This document shows, piece by piece, positions 23,684 through 32,909 of a stretch of DNA of 64,000 bases. How positions within the stretch are numbered: the stretch's first letter is position 1; the number at the start of each line of letters is the position of its first letter. The stretch lies in the NCBI RefSeq assembly GCF_001500065.1, contig NZ_LQIN01000009.1, positions 1 to 64,000 of the forward strand, written 5' to 3'. Position numbers and translations under genes: made by a program. The notes beneath the pieces are model-generated. The model did no database searches. It saw nothing but the letters and a program-made list of their open reading frames with translations, and was not told where the DNA came from. The stretch comes from Mycobacterium sp. IS-3022. Its GTDB lineage: Bacteria; Actinomycetota; Actinomycetes; Mycobacteriales; Mycobacteriaceae.

Positions 23684-24600
23684 AGGCGCACCGCCTTGGC
23701 CCGCAGGCGGTCCATGGCCTCGGCGACGGCGACTCCGTCGTCGAACGACGGTGCGATCTGGGTACCGGTGCGCAAGGCCTCGGCCACCTCGCCGAAGAAC
23801 GTCGTCAGCGCAGGCGGTGGTGAACGTCGCGGCGGCGGCGCGAACTCGGCCGTCTCGGGGTCGGTTTTCGGACGGCGCACCACCAGGGTGGTGTCGGCCG
23901 TCAGCTCGATGGTGCCCTCGGTGCCGATCAGCGTTGCCGTCGGCGCGGACGGTACGGCGGCCGCGAAGCCGGTGTCGTGGGTGGCGGTGCAGCCGTTGGC
24001 CATCACGAACCACGCCGAGTACGAGTCCTCCGCGGTCGCGCCGTCGATGTCGGCACGCAGGACGCCGCCGCAGTCGGTGATCTCGCTGCCGTAGAGGTGG
24101 CGGGTGAAGTCGATCAGATGGGAGCCGTAGGCGCCGATCCAGCCGCCGCCGAGTTCCGCGTCGTTGATCCAGCCGAGCTTGCGGCCGCGCAGCCCGCTTC
24201 CGAAGAAGGTCCAGTGTAGGTGCCGGGGTGTTCCGATCGCTCCGCTGTCGGCCAACCCCTTGAGCCGCGCCCATGACTCGTTGAACCGGAACTCGAAGTT
24301 GAGGAAGTGCAGCACACCGGCTTGCTTCGCCTTGTCCCGCATGGCGGCGGCCTCGGCGGCATTGCGCCCGAACGGCTTGTCGCACAACACCGCATGGCCG
24401 TGGTCGATCGCGCCGCTCACGTGCTCGAGGTGCAGGAACGGTGGCGAATGCACGGAGACCAGATCAACGTCGGACGCGAGCGCGGCCTTGACAGCGGCCT
24501 CGTCGCGCGGGCTGATGACCTCGACATCGAATCCGAGGCCGGCGTACGCGGGCGCCGCCGCGTGCTTGCCGAAGCCGGTGCCGATCACCGCGACCTTCAT
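23680..24600 (-). CDS. Gfo/Idh/MocA-family NAD(P)-dependent oxidoreductase
   Basis: 306-aa dehydrogenase. VAVIGTGFGKHAAAP is the Rossmann cofactor loop, VSVHSPPFLHLEHV and AVLCDKPFGRNAAEA the family EKP-type motif (here DKP), and GGGWIGAYGSHLIDFTRHL the substrate-domain motif with the catalytic-type His. It usually oxidises a hydroxyl on a sugar or cyclitol, here perhaps a ring alcohol. It is wedged between the two dehydrogenase pairs with 4-nt overlaps on both sides, so it is an integral part of the operon. Confidence 0.86.
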   Translation of the reverse strand: MKVAVIGTGFGKHAAAPAYAGLGFDVEVISPRDEAAVKAALASDVDLVSVHSPPFLHLEHVSGAIDHGHAVLCDKPFGRNAAEAAAMRDKAKQAGVLHFLNFEFRFNESWARLKGLADSGAIGTPRHLHWTFFGSGLRGRKLGWINDAELGGGWIGAYGSHLIDFTRHLYGSEITDCGGVLRADIDGATAEDSYSAWFVMANGCTATHDTGFAAAVPSAPTATLIGTEGTIELTADTTLVVRRPKTDPETAEFAPPPRRSPPPALTTFFGEVAEALRTGTQIAPSFDDGVAVAEAMDRLRAKAVRL

Positions 24601-25523
24601 GCGTACAACCCCGTCAGGCCTCCGCCGCCCGCCCTGCGGGTCAACTCGTCCCGGGTGGCGGACAGACCGAGCGGCAGCCGGCGCATCGGCTGGCTGTAGC
24701 GCGACAGCCACGACAGTGTGGTCTCGTCGCAGAAGCCGACGGCGCCGTGCAACTGGTGGCACACCCGGAACACGACTTCGGCGGCTTCGAGCGCCGACAT
24801 CCGAAGGGCAAGAGCGTCGTTGAGTGCCTCGGGCCGTGCGGTACCGGCGCTCCACAGCGCGTACTTGGCGAGGATGTCGAGGCCACCGCGCTCGACCTCG
24901 GCATCGGTCAGCTGGAACTGCACAGCCTGGAACGACGACAGCGGCTGGCCGAACTGCTTGCGCAGGGTGACGTGTGCGACGGTCAGTTCGATCGCCCTGT
25001 CGAGCATGCCGAGCAGCGTCCAGCACGGCAGCACCATCGCGAGCGCGACGTCGGCGGCGCCGTCGTCATCGACCCGGGCGGTCTGCAGTTCGGCGACGAA
25101 GCCTGCGCCGGTGGGGCCTAGCCCGGTCACGGCGCTGCGTACACCGTCGAGAGTCACCGCCGTCCAGCGGCTTTCAAGACCGCCTATAGCCGCCGATGGC
25201 CGTCTACCCGCCACGACGATCAGCCCGTCGGTGGCGAGATCGGTGGGGGCGGACAGCCGTTCGGCGACCGGATAAGGCAGCGCCCAGTAGCCCGCGCTGC
25301 GGCACAACGCGGCGGCCGCTTCGAGGCCGTCGGCGTCGCTGCGCGCATCGAGTTCCCACGCGCCGAGCCCGTTCAGGATCGCACCGACCAGCGGTTCACG
25401 CTCCCACGGTTTGGCCTCGGCCTGCTGCACCAGCTGGTCGCCGCCGGCCGCCTCGAATGCCCGAAGCGCCTCGCGCCCGAACTCTTTGGCGTCATCGGAC
25501 AGGTCGAGGATCATCTCGCTCAT
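24597..25523 (-). CDS. Acyl-CoA dehydrogenase, short subunit of pair B
   Basis: 308-aa acyl-CoA dehydrogenase-like protein with a weakly conserved N-terminal half and a recognisable C-terminal domain (VTLRKQFGQPLSSFQAVQF and VCHQLHGAVGFCDETTLSWL). Starts are ATG 25523 or three codons later; the former overlaps the upstream gene by 4 nt. Its low conservation and short length suggest the structural partner of the longer gene at 25520-26686, again matching the ChsE-type alpha2beta2 organisation. Confidence 0.86.
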   Translation of the reverse strand: MSEMILDLSDDAKEFGREALRAFEAAGGDQLVQQAEAKPWEREPLVGAILNGLGAWELDARSDADGLEAAAALCRSAGYWALPYPVAERLSAPTDLATDGLIVVAGRRPSAAIGGLESRWTAVTLDGVRSAVTGLGPTGAGFVAELQTARVDDDGAADVALAMVLPCWTLLGMLDRAIELTVAHVTLRKQFGQPLSSFQAVQFQLTDAEVERGGLDILAKYALWSAGTARPEALNDALALRMSALEAAEVVFRVCHQLHGAVGFCDETTLSWLSRYSQPMRRLPLGLSATRDELTRRAGGGGLTGLYA

Positions 25524-26686
25524 TTCGCCGCCGCCAACAGCGCGCGGGACAGCAGGATGCGCTGCATCTCGATGCTGCCCGACGAGACGGTCGAGGCCTG
25601 CGAGTACTTCCAGTGGTCCTCGACCTCGCCGAGGAACCACTTGGCGCGCGAATCGTCGTGCGACACTTCGGCCGCGATGTCCATCAGCACTTCCGCGCTG
25701 TCCTGGTCCAGCTTGGTGACCGCGATTCGGTAGGCGGCGGCATCGCCCGGCTGGATGCGTCCGCTGCTCTGCAGCGAGACCACGCGATAGGCCATCAACC
25801 GGGCGCGTCGGCAGTGCGTCAGCATCCGGATCCACCGGCCGCGCAACTCGGCCGGCAGGTCGTCCCAGCGGTCGCCGAGCACGGTGGGCGCCGCGGCGAG
25901 CAGGCGTTCGCAACGCGCGTACCGCGCGATGCCGACCCGCTCGAAGGCCATCACGTCCTGCACGATCGACCAGCCGTGGTCGACCGTCCCGAGCACATCC
26001 GCTTCGGTGACGCGCAGGTCGTCGAAGAACACCTCGTTGAGGTGGTGCGGGCCCATCATGCACCGGATCGGCCGGACCTGGATCGCCGGATCGTCCATCG
26101 GTACAAGGAAAATGGTCAGGCCCTGTTGCTTCTTTTGGGTTGCGCCTTCTCCCACGCGAGAGGTGCGCGCCAGCAGGAAGCACCACTGCGCCATCGTCGC
26201 GTACGACGTCCAGATCTTCTGCCCGCTGACCAACCATCCGTCGCTATCGCGCCGGGCGCTCGTGCGCAGCGACGCCAGGTCGGAACCCGCCTCGGGTTCG
26301 GAGAACCCCTGACACCAGATCACCTCACCGCGCGCGATCGGCGGAAGATGTTTGCGCTGCTGCTCTTCGGTGCCGTGGCGCATGATGATCGGGCCGACCC
26401 AGTTGACACCCATGTACTGCGCGCCCCGCGGTTCGTGATGTGCCCACATCTCCTCGCGCACCACGGTCTGCTCCCACACCGAGGCGCCGCCGCCGCCGAA
26501 CTCCCGGGGCCAGGACAGGCACAGCAGTTCACGTTCGGCGAGCATGCGGCAGAACCGCTGGGCGATCTCCAGATCGGCGGGGTCATCGGTGAACGCACCC
26601 AGATAATGCTCGGGGACATGCTCTTTCACCAGCCTGCGCAATTCACCGCGCAACTCGGCGGCCTTGGGACCCATCTCGAAGTCCAT
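25520..26686 (-). CDS. Acyl-CoA dehydrogenase, long subunit of pair B
   Basis: 388-aa FAD-dependent acyl-CoA dehydrogenase. LSWPREFGGGGASVWEQTVV, VIWCQGFSEPEAGSDLASLR, DGWLVSGQKIWTSYATMAQW and the C-terminal SSGSIEMQRILLSRALL are family blocks. It starts 2 nt downstream of the CoA-transferase gene and overlaps the short subunit gene. It likely desaturates a CoA ester made by the ligases at 35391 or 37717 or by the CoA-transferase. Confidence 0.9.
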   Translation of the reverse strand: MDFEMGPKAAELRGELRRLVKEHVPEHYLGAFTDDPADLEIAQRFCRMLAERELLCLSWPREFGGGGASVWEQTVVREEMWAHHEPRGAQYMGVNWVGPIIMRHGTEEQQRKHLPPIARGEVIWCQGFSEPEAGSDLASLRTSARRDSDGWLVSGQKIWTSYATMAQWCFLLARTSRVGEGATQKKQQGLTIFLVPMDDPAIQVRPIRCMMGPHHLNEVFFDDLRVTEADVLGTVDHGWSIVQDVMAFERVGIARYARCERLLAAAPTVLGDRWDDLPAELRGRWIRMLTHCRRARLMAYRVVSLQSSGRIQPGDAAAYRIAVTKLDQDSAEVLMDIAAEVSHDDSRAKWFLGEVEDHWKYSQASTVSSGSIEMQRILLSRALLAAAK

Positions 26687-26688
26687 GG

Positions 26689-27846
26689 CTACACCGGCTC
26701 CACTGGTGCGTTGAGGCCGAGCTCGTCGAGCACGGCTTCGGTGTCGGCGCCCAACGCCGGGGCCGGTCCGGCGACCTTGCCCGGCGTCCGGGAGAACCAG
26801 GTCGGCACGCCGGGGAACCGCACGGGCCCCTGCGGGGTCTCGACGGTCTCGAACAGCCCGACCGCGTTGAGGTGGGCGTTGTCGAACAGCGCGTCCGGCG
26901 TGTTCAGCGGTGCCGCGGGAATCTCGAGTTCACGGAACAGGGCCAGCCATTCGGCCGTCGTGCGTTCCTTCATGGTCTCGGCCAGCAGCCCGTAGACCAC
27001 GTCGATGTTGTGGGCTCGTCGTTCGAGCGTGGCGTAGGTGTCGTTGTTCCACGCGGGCCGCACCGCGTCGACGAACGCTTTCCAGTGTTTGTCGTTGTAG
27101 ATCAGCGCGGCGATGTAACCGTCGCTGGTGCGGTACGGCCTGCGATTGGGCGCCACCGTGCGGGGGTACACCGCGGGCCCGAGCGGGGGGTCGAACATGG
27201 CGCCGTTGGCATGCTCGACCAGCATGAAGGATGCCATCGTCTCGAACATCGCGACCTCGACCTCCTGCCCCTCTCCGGTGCGCTCGCGATGGAACAGCGC
27301 CATCGTCGTCGCGTACAGGGCGGTCAGCCCGGCCACCTTGTCGGCCAGGATCGTGCCGACGTAATCGGCCTCACCCGTCAATTGCTGTTGCACGGCGGGC
27401 AATCCGGCTTCGGCCTGGATGGTGTCGTCGTAGGCGGGCCGGTCGCGGTCGGGTCCGCGGCGGCCGTAGCCGTAGCAGTTCGTGTAGATGATCGCGGGGC
27501 TGATCGCCGCGACCTCGTCGTAGCCGAAGCCCAGCTTGGCGATCGCCTTGGCGCGCATCGAGTGGATGAACACGTCGGCCTGTTCGATCAGCGCGCGCAT
27601 CGCAGCCTTGCCACTCTCGGTCTGCAGATCCAGCACGACGCTGCGCTTGCCGCGGTTGACGTTGACGAACACCCCGCTCATTCCTGCTGCGGGTCCCACC
27701 GAGATGAAGCGGGTGTTGTCCCCCTGTGGCGGTTCGACTTTGATGACGTCTGCGCCCATGTCGGCCATGATCTGCGTGCAGTACGGACCCATCACCATCG
27801 CGGTGAGGTCGACGACGCGCACGCCGGCCAGCGGTCCGCTAGGCAT
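26689..27846 (-). CDS. CaiB/BaiF family (class III) CoA-transferase
   Basis: 385-aa class III CoA-transferase. GVRVVDLTAMVMGPYCTQIM and ADMGADVIKVEPPQGDNTR are the N-terminal nucleotide/CoA-binding blocks, and Asp in DRPAYDDTIQAEAG (D141) fits the catalytic aspartate that forms the aspartyl-CoA thioester. It moves CoA from a donor acyl-CoA to a carboxylic acid without ATP. The start overlaps the 3' end of the SDR gene by 8 nt. Within the operon it could activate the pathway acid or recycle CoA from a C1 or short acyl-CoA. Confidence 0.9.
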   Translation of the reverse strand: MPSGPLAGVRVVDLTAMVMGPYCTQIMADMGADVIKVEPPQGDNTRFISVGPAAGMSGVFVNVNRGKRSVVLDLQTESGKAAMRALIEQADVFIHSMRAKAIAKLGFGYDEVAAISPAIIYTNCYGYGRRGPDRDRPAYDDTIQAEAGLPAVQQQLTGEADYVGTILADKVAGLTALYATTMALFHRERTGEGQEVEVAMFETMASFMLVEHANGAMFDPPLGPAVYPRTVAPNRRPYRTSDGYIAALIYNDKHWKAFVDAVRPAWNNDTYATLERRAHNIDVVYGLLAETMKERTTAEWLALFRELEIPAAPLNTPDALFDNAHLNAVGLFETVETPQGPVRFPGVPTWFSRTPGKVAGPAPALGADTEAVLDELGLNAPVEPV

Positions 27847-28762
27847 GGATCGCTCCCCGCTGGGCCATCGCGAAGCTGTACCCGATGTGCTCGTTGTGGC
27901 CGTCGGGCACGACGGGGAACACGACGGGCTCGGACATGTCCCGGATGGCGGCGATGTGTTCACCCACGTCCTCGATCGACCACGACGGCCGGTACACGCC
28001 CGGGCTCTCCACCACCGCGGCGCGCGCGATCCGGCCCGCCAGCGCGATCAGCATTTCGCCAGTGATCGAACAGGTTTCGTGCGCCAGCCAGCCCACCGCG
28101 GGGGCCACCAGGTCGGCACCCATCGGCGGATACGCCGAGGTGTCGATGCCCTCGGCCATCCTGGTGACCGCGGCGGGCACGATCACGTTGCTCTTGACGC
28201 CGTGCGCGGCGCCTTCCATGGCCGCGACGTTGGACAGCCCGAGCACGCCCGCCTTGGCGACCGCATAGTTCGCGACGTCGTGGTTGCCGTACAGGCCGCC
28301 GATCGAGGAGGTCAGCACGATGCGGCCGTAGCCGGCGTCGCACATCGCCGGAAACGCGGCGCGCACAACGTGGAACGCCCCGCGCAGATGGACGTCGAGC
28401 ACGGCCTCGAAGTCGTCATAGGTCATCTCCGCCAGCGGGGCGCGCCGGACGATGCCGGCGTTGTGGACCAGGATGTCGATGCGCCCGTAATGCTCGATGG
28501 CGGTGTCGATGATCGCCTTGCCGCCCGCCGGAGTGGCCACCGAGTCGGTGCTGACGACGGCTTCTCCACCGGCAGCGGTGATCTCGGCGACAACGTCGGC
28601 GGCGGGCGTGGCGTCGGACCCGTCACCGGCAAGGCTGCTCCCCGGATCGTTGACAACGACCTTGGCGCCGCGCGCCGCCAACAGCATCGCGTACTCGCGG
28701 CCCAGTCCCCTGCCGCCGCCCGTCACGACCGCAACGCGGCCGTCGAATCTCAGCTCAGCCAT
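27839..28762 (-). CDS. SDR resembling (3R)-hydroxyacyl-CoA dehydrogenase (MFE-2-like)
   Basis: 307-aa SDR, longer than the classical size because of a C-terminal extension. VAVVTGGGRGLGREYAMLLA with VVVNDPGSSLAGDGSD is the long cofactor loop typical of the dehydrogenase unit of multifunctional enzyme type 2. NNAG appears as VHNAGIV, and the catalytic pair is YAVAK. It may oxidise a 3-hydroxyacyl-CoA, which would supply one step missing elsewhere in the cluster. It is separated from the monooxygenase gene by a 75-nt palindromic element. Confidence 0.88.
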   Translation of the reverse strand: MAELRFDGRVAVVTGGGRGLGREYAMLLAARGAKVVVNDPGSSLAGDGSDATPAADVVAEITAAGGEAVVSTDSVATPAGGKAIIDTAIEHYGRIDILVHNAGIVRRAPLAEMTYDDFEAVLDVHLRGAFHVVRAAFPAMCDAGYGRIVLTSSIGGLYGNHDVANYAVAKAGVLGLSNVAAMEGAAHGVKSNVIVPAAVTRMAEGIDTSAYPPMGADLVAPAVGWLAHETCSITGEMLIALAGRIARAAVVESPGVYRPSWSIEDVGEHIAAIRDMSEPVVFPVVPDGHNEHIGYSFAMAQRGAIHA

Positions 28763-28827
28763 GCGCCGAGTGCACGCTTCTTGTACAGAAATCGCCGAAA
28801 AGTGTGCAACAACCGTGCGCTCGACGC
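28763..28827. repeat. Intra-operon palindromic element
   Basis: Arms 28763-28776 and 28814-28827 are complementary at 12 of 14 positions, with a 37-nt loop containing TTGTACAG. It occupies the only sizeable gap (75 nt) in the otherwise overlapping operon, between the monooxygenase and SDR genes. It resembles palindromic intergenic elements seen in mycobacteria, and may act in mRNA processing or partial termination. Confidence 0.45.
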
Positions 28828-28837
28828 GTGGAAGGGG

Positions 28838-30694
28838 TCACTTCGTCAACTCCAACCCATCGAGATCGCCTTTGTCACGCCACTCCTTGAGCAGATCGCC
28901 GAACGCGTAGAAACCGGGGCCGTAGGGCTCGCCGAGATGCGAGCGGATGCCCTCGCCCTGCTCAGATCCTGGACCACCGCCTTCGTTGTTGTAGTAGCCG
29001 GGAGTGCAGGACGCGTCGAAGGCCGAGTTGTCGACGGCGGATTCGCGGATGGTCTTGCACCAGTCGTCCTGCGCTTCGGGCGTCGGCTCCACGACCGTCG
29101 CGCCACGCTTGAACGCCTCGGCGATGATGTAGGCGATGTGTTCGCCCTGCAGTTCGTAGTTGGCCGCGATGTTGGCCGAGATGCCGACCTGGGTGAACCC
29201 GGTGAAGAACTGGTTGGGAAAGCCGCGGCTCGTCATGCCGTGAAGCGTCTTGTAGCCGTCGCGCCAGTAGTCGTACAGCGAGGCGCCTTCACGCCCTTCG
29301 ATCGCATCGATCGAGTAGCGCCTGCTGATCTCGGTGGTGATCTCGAAACCGCTGGCGTAGATGATGCAGTCGACCTCGTACTCCTGACCGTTGGCGATCA
29401 GGCCCTTCTCGGTAATCCGTTCGACGCCTTTGGAATCGGAGACATCGACCAGCGTGACGTTGGGCCGGTTGAATGTCGGCAGATAGTCGTCGTTGGACAG
29501 CGGCCGCTTGCACAGGAAGCGGTAGTAGGGCTTCAGCGCCTCGGCGGTGTCGTCATCGTCGACGATTTCGGCGATCCGGCGGCGCAGCCGCTCCATGATC
29601 TTGTAGTCCTCTTCCTCGCGGATCGCCATGAACTGTTCCGGCGTCATCGAGGCGGGGTCTTCGAGCGACAGGACGCGGGCGGCGGTGTTGCGGCCGAGCT
29701 CGGTCCAGAAGTCGCACACCAGGTCCGGCTGGCCGAGCGCCATCCCCTCGAACGTCCACGAGTGGAAGTTTCGCTGCCGCTCCTTCTGCCAGCCGGGCTG
29801 CAGCGACTTGACCCACTCGGGGTCGGTCGGCGCGTTGTTGCGTGCATCCACCGTCGATGGCGTGCGCTGGAACACGTACAGGTGCTGCGCATCTCGGGCC
29901 AGGAACGGCACCACCTGAATGCTGGTGGCGCCGGTGCCGATGATCGCGACGCGTTTGTCGGCGAGCTTGTCCATGCCGCCGGTGTAGTCGCCGCCGGTGT
30001 ACTCGTAATCCCACCGCGACGAGTGGAAGCTGTGCCCTTTGAAGTCCTTCATGCCCGGAATACCGGGCAGCTTGGGCCGGTGAAACGGTCCCGACGCCAG
30101 CACGACGAAGCGGGCCCGGATGTCGTCGCCGCGGTTGGTGGCGATCCGCCAGCGCTTGACGTGCTCGTCCCAGCGCATTTCGCGCACCTGGGTGGAGAAG
30201 ATCGCCGAGTCGTAGAGGCCGAAGTGCTTGCCGATGCGCCGGCAGTGCTCGTAGATCTCGGGGCCGTCGGCGAACTTCTTGCTCGGGATGTAGTCGAGCT
30301 CTTCCAGAAGCGGGATGTAGCAGTAGGACTCGTTGTCGCACTGGATTCCCGGATAGCGGTTCCAGTACCAGACGCCACCGAAGTCGCCGCCCAGCTCGAT
30401 GATGCGGACGTCCTCGACACCGGCCTTCTTCAGGTGCGCCGCCGACAGCAGTCCGCCGAAGCCGCCGCCGAGCACCGCGACATCGATGTCCTCGGTGATC
30501 GGATCGCGCGGCGCGACGGGTGTGTACGGATCCACCTCGTAGTAGCCGGCGAAGTCGTCGGACAACTCGACGTACTGCTTGGAGCCCTCCGGCCGAAGCC
30601 GTTTGGCCCGCTCTTGGGCGTACTTCTCCCGCAGCGCGTCGATGTCGATGTCGTCGGGCGTCTGCGTGGGGCCGCAGGTGTCGAACATTGTCAT
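28838..30694 (-). CDS. Flavin-containing monooxygenase, Baeyer-Villiger type
   Basis: 618-aa FAD/NADPH enzyme. First Rossmann motif VAVLGGGFGGLLSA (GGGFGG at 76-81), GGDFGGVWYWNRYPGIQCD, BVMO signature FKGHSFHSSRW (218-228), second Rossmann IIGTGATSIQV. The ~65-residue N-terminal extension is typical of the CHMO-distant, steroid- or large-ketone-type enzymes. It would insert oxygen beside a ring ketone, opening the ring after lactone hydrolysis. It lies 3 nt after the Rieske oxygenase gene, arguing for sequential action. Substrate unknown. Confidence 0.9.
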   Translation of the reverse strand: MTMFDTCGPTQTPDDIDIDALREKYAQERAKRLRPEGSKQYVELSDDFAGYYEVDPYTPVAPRDPITEDIDVAVLGGGFGGLLSAAHLKKAGVEDVRIIELGGDFGGVWYWNRYPGIQCDNESYCYIPLLEELDYIPSKKFADGPEIYEHCRRIGKHFGLYDSAIFSTQVREMRWDEHVKRWRIATNRGDDIRARFVVLASGPFHRPKLPGIPGMKDFKGHSFHSSRWDYEYTGGDYTGGMDKLADKRVAIIGTGATSIQVVPFLARDAQHLYVFQRTPSTVDARNNAPTDPEWVKSLQPGWQKERQRNFHSWTFEGMALGQPDLVCDFWTELGRNTAARVLSLEDPASMTPEQFMAIREEEDYKIMERLRRRIAEIVDDDDTAEALKPYYRFLCKRPLSNDDYLPTFNRPNVTLVDVSDSKGVERITEKGLIANGQEYEVDCIIYASGFEITTEISRRYSIDAIEGREGASLYDYWRDGYKTLHGMTSRGFPNQFFTGFTQVGISANIAANYELQGEHIAYIIAEAFKRGATVVEPTPEAQDDWCKTIRESAVDNSAFDASCTPGYYNNEGGGPGSEQGEGIRSHLGEPYGPGFYAFGDLLKEWRDKGDLDGLELTK

Positions 30695-30697
30695 TGT

Positions 30698-32059
30698 CTA
30701 GAGCTCTCTCGGTTCGCCGGTGCCCATGTACTTGGACAGTTGGTAGTGAAGGTTCACGGTGCTGCGCTCGCGGTAGGGGTTGGGTTTGGTGCCACCGAAG
30801 CCGAGCGATTTCATGCCCTGCTGCACCGCGGCCATGTTCGAGAAGTCCTGGGGTAGCACCGACAGCCAGTTGGGGCTGTCCTTCGGGGTGTACTGCCACT
30901 CCGTCTGCGGCTCTTGGCCTTTCGGGTACAGCTCGTAGGTGGCGACCTCGAAGATGCACTTGTTCGGGTCATAGCTCGGGTGCGGCCGGGCGCTGTAGCA
31001 CAGTGCGCTGGTCAACCCCTGGCCGACCTGGAAGTTCGGGAAGATCTGCCATGCGGTACCACTCTGGCCGAGGATGTCGGGCGGAATGGTCGGCCAGATG
31101 ACGCCGCGGGCCTCGTCGTCGCGCCGCGCGGAGGCCAGCCAGTGCTGCAGCACCTCGTCGGCGGGCGTGCCCTCGGGCAGTTCGTCGACCAGTCGCTTCG
31201 CCGCGTTCACCAATGTCTGGGTGGTGGTGGCGTTGGTCTCTTCCATTGTGTAGACCTGCATCTCGGCGGTGGAGATACGCGGGTCGCCGGTGCCGAGGCG
31301 GATCTTGGACTTGGTCTCGTCCAGGCCCTTGGGTGCGTCGTAGCCGATGTTGCTGTGCTTGCCCTGCGCCTTGGCCCAACCCTTGAACTCGCCGAACTTG
31401 TTGAACTCCGGATGCGTGGTGAAGACGTGGTAGGTCTCGTTGAAGGCCTCCATCGCGACTTTCCAGTTGCAGTCGAAATACAGCCACTTGCGCCACTTGT
31501 AGCGCATGTTCTCCAGGCCGAACGGGTCGAGGATCTTCGCGGCCGGGAAGAGGAAGTCCGCCAACGGTTCACAGTCGGGGTCCATGTTGATGAACAGCCA
31601 TCCGCCCCAGGTGTCGACCTGGACGGGGACGAGATGGGTGTTGTCCGGCGTCAGCGCGCCCTTCCAGTCGTCCTGCTCGCGAATGTGGGTGCACGCCCCG
31701 TCGAGACCGTATGTCCAGCCGTGGAATCCGCACACGAACGACTTGCGCGCCCGTCCGACAGCGTTCTTCGCGCCGTCGGGAGTGTCGACCAGACGGCGGC
31801 CCCGGTGCATACAGACGTTGTGATGGGCCGCAAAGGTGTGCGCGCCCGTTCGTACGATGATGATCGAGTCGTCGAGGATGTCGTAGGTGAGGTAGCTACC
31901 GACCTCGGGGATCTCCTCGACACGGCCGACCTGCTGCCACACCTTGCGCCACAGCTTGTCGCGCTCCGCGCGGGCGTAATCCTCCGAGACGTAGGCGTCC
32001 ACGCTGATGGTCATGGGTTCCGAAAGCTCTTCTGCTGCGGTGATTTCGATGTCGGTCAT
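30698..32059 (-). CDS. Rieske non-haem iron oxygenase, alpha (catalytic) subunit
   Basis: 453-aa ring-hydroxylating oxygenase subunit. The [2Fe-2S] ligands are C83/H85 (NVCMHRGRR) and C110/H113 (VCGFHGWTYG); the 24 residues between the two ligand pairs exceed the usual 15-17. The mononuclear iron site is in NETYHVFTTHPE (E208, H211, H216). ATG 32059 has AAGGAG 6 nt upstream and overlaps the SDR stop. No beta subunit, ferredoxin or reductase gene is nearby, so it is likely a homo-oligomeric, KshA-like or monooxygenase type using housekeeping electron carriers. Confidence 0.9.
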   Translation of the reverse strand: MTDIEITAAEELSEPMTISVDAYVSEDYARAERDKLWRKVWQQVGRVEEIPEVGSYLTYDILDDSIIIVRTGAHTFAAHHNVCMHRGRRLVDTPDGAKNAVGRARKSFVCGFHGWTYGLDGACTHIREQDDWKGALTPDNTHLVPVQVDTWGGWLFINMDPDCEPLADFLFPAAKILDPFGLENMRYKWRKWLYFDCNWKVAMEAFNETYHVFTTHPEFNKFGEFKGWAKAQGKHSNIGYDAPKGLDETKSKIRLGTGDPRISTAEMQVYTMEETNATTTQTLVNAAKRLVDELPEGTPADEVLQHWLASARRDDEARGVIWPTIPPDILGQSGTAWQIFPNFQVGQGLTSALCYSARPHPSYDPNKCIFEVATYELYPKGQEPQTEWQYTPKDSPNWLSVLPQDFSNMAAVQQGMKSLGFGGTKPNPYRERSTVNLHYQLSKYMGTGEPREL

Positions 32060-32904
32060 CAGAACTCCTTGATCGCGCCGCGAAACGATTCGTCCTTGAG
32101 GAACAGCGAGGTGTTGTCGGCGCCGAGATGCGTCCACTTCAGGTTCAGGCCGCCGTCGACGAGCAGCGTCTGACCGGTGATGTAGCTGGACAGATCGGAC
32201 AGCAGGAACAGGATCGCGCCCGCCTGTTCCTCGGGCCGGCCGCGCCTGCCCATCGCGATCGCCCGGCGGTCGCGTTCGGGGTCCTCGTCGACGTAGGTGG
32301 CCGACGCGGCGGTTTCGGTCACGCCGGGCGCGACGGCGTTGATGCGGATGTTGTCGGGCGCGAGCTCGACGGCCATGGTGCGGGTCATGGCGACGATCGC
32401 GGCCTTGGCCGTTCCGTAGGCGATGTGGAACGGCGCGGTGTTCATTCCGCTGATCGAAGAAACCGAGACGATCGACCCCTTGAGGCCGAGGCTGCGCAGT
32501 TCCCGACTCACCGCCTGGCTCATGAAGAACGCGGTCTCGAGGTTCGCGGCGAACAGCGCGCGCCAGTCATCACGCGTCACGCGCGTCGAGGGCATCCAGG
32601 TCGTCGGTGCGGCCCCGCCCGCGATGTTCACCAACCCGTAGAGGTCGCCGTCGGCGCGACGGACGTGGTCGATGACGGTCGCGATGCCGTCGTCGGTCGA
32701 CGCGTCGGCGGCCACGGGCACGACCGGAAGACCGTGTGCGGCCAGCGGTGCGACGTGTTCGTCGAGGTTTTCCTTCGACCTGCTCACGGCGACAACCGTC
32801 GCACCGGCCTCGGCCGCCATCCGGGTCACGGTGGTGCCGATGCCGCCGCCGCCCGCGCCCGAGACCACGACGATGCGCCCGTCCAGCCTCAGAAGGTCGC
32901 CCAT
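32059..32904 (-). CDS. SDR, first gene of the minus-strand catabolic operon
   Basis: 281-aa SDR with an atypical glycine motif (VVVSGAGGGGIGTTV), NIAGG, the catalytic YGTAK and the C-terminal QTLLVDGGLNL. It probably oxidises a ring alcohol to a ketone, which would provide a substrate for the Baeyer-Villiger enzyme downstream. Its ATG lies 5 nt from a 12-bp palindrome (32910-32921), so transcription is likely blocked there by the cluster's GntR regulator. No Shine-Dalgarno is visible between operator and ATG. Confidence 0.88.
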   Translation of the reverse strand: MGDLLRLDGRIVVVSGAGGGGIGTTVTRMAAEAGATVVAVSRSKENLDEHVAPLAAHGLPVVPVAADASTDDGIATVIDHVRRADGDLYGLVNIAGGAAPTTWMPSTRVTRDDWRALFAANLETAFFMSQAVSRELRSLGLKGSIVSVSSISGMNTAPFHIAYGTAKAAIVAMTRTMAVELAPDNIRINAVAPGVTETAASATYVDEDPERDRRAIAMGRRGRPEEQAGAILFLLSDLSSYITGQTLLVDGGLNLKWTHLGADNTSLFLKDESFRGAIKEF

Positions 32905-32909
32905 GCTAT

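Noticed and set aside
27536..30856. A very long plus-strand open frame (over 1100 codons) opposite the monooxygenase and SDR genes
   Set aside because: It is the mirror frame of GC-rich minus-strand genes with G/C-ending codons, shows no domain, has Asp/Val/Arg/His-rich composition, and crosses two genes with clear family motifs.
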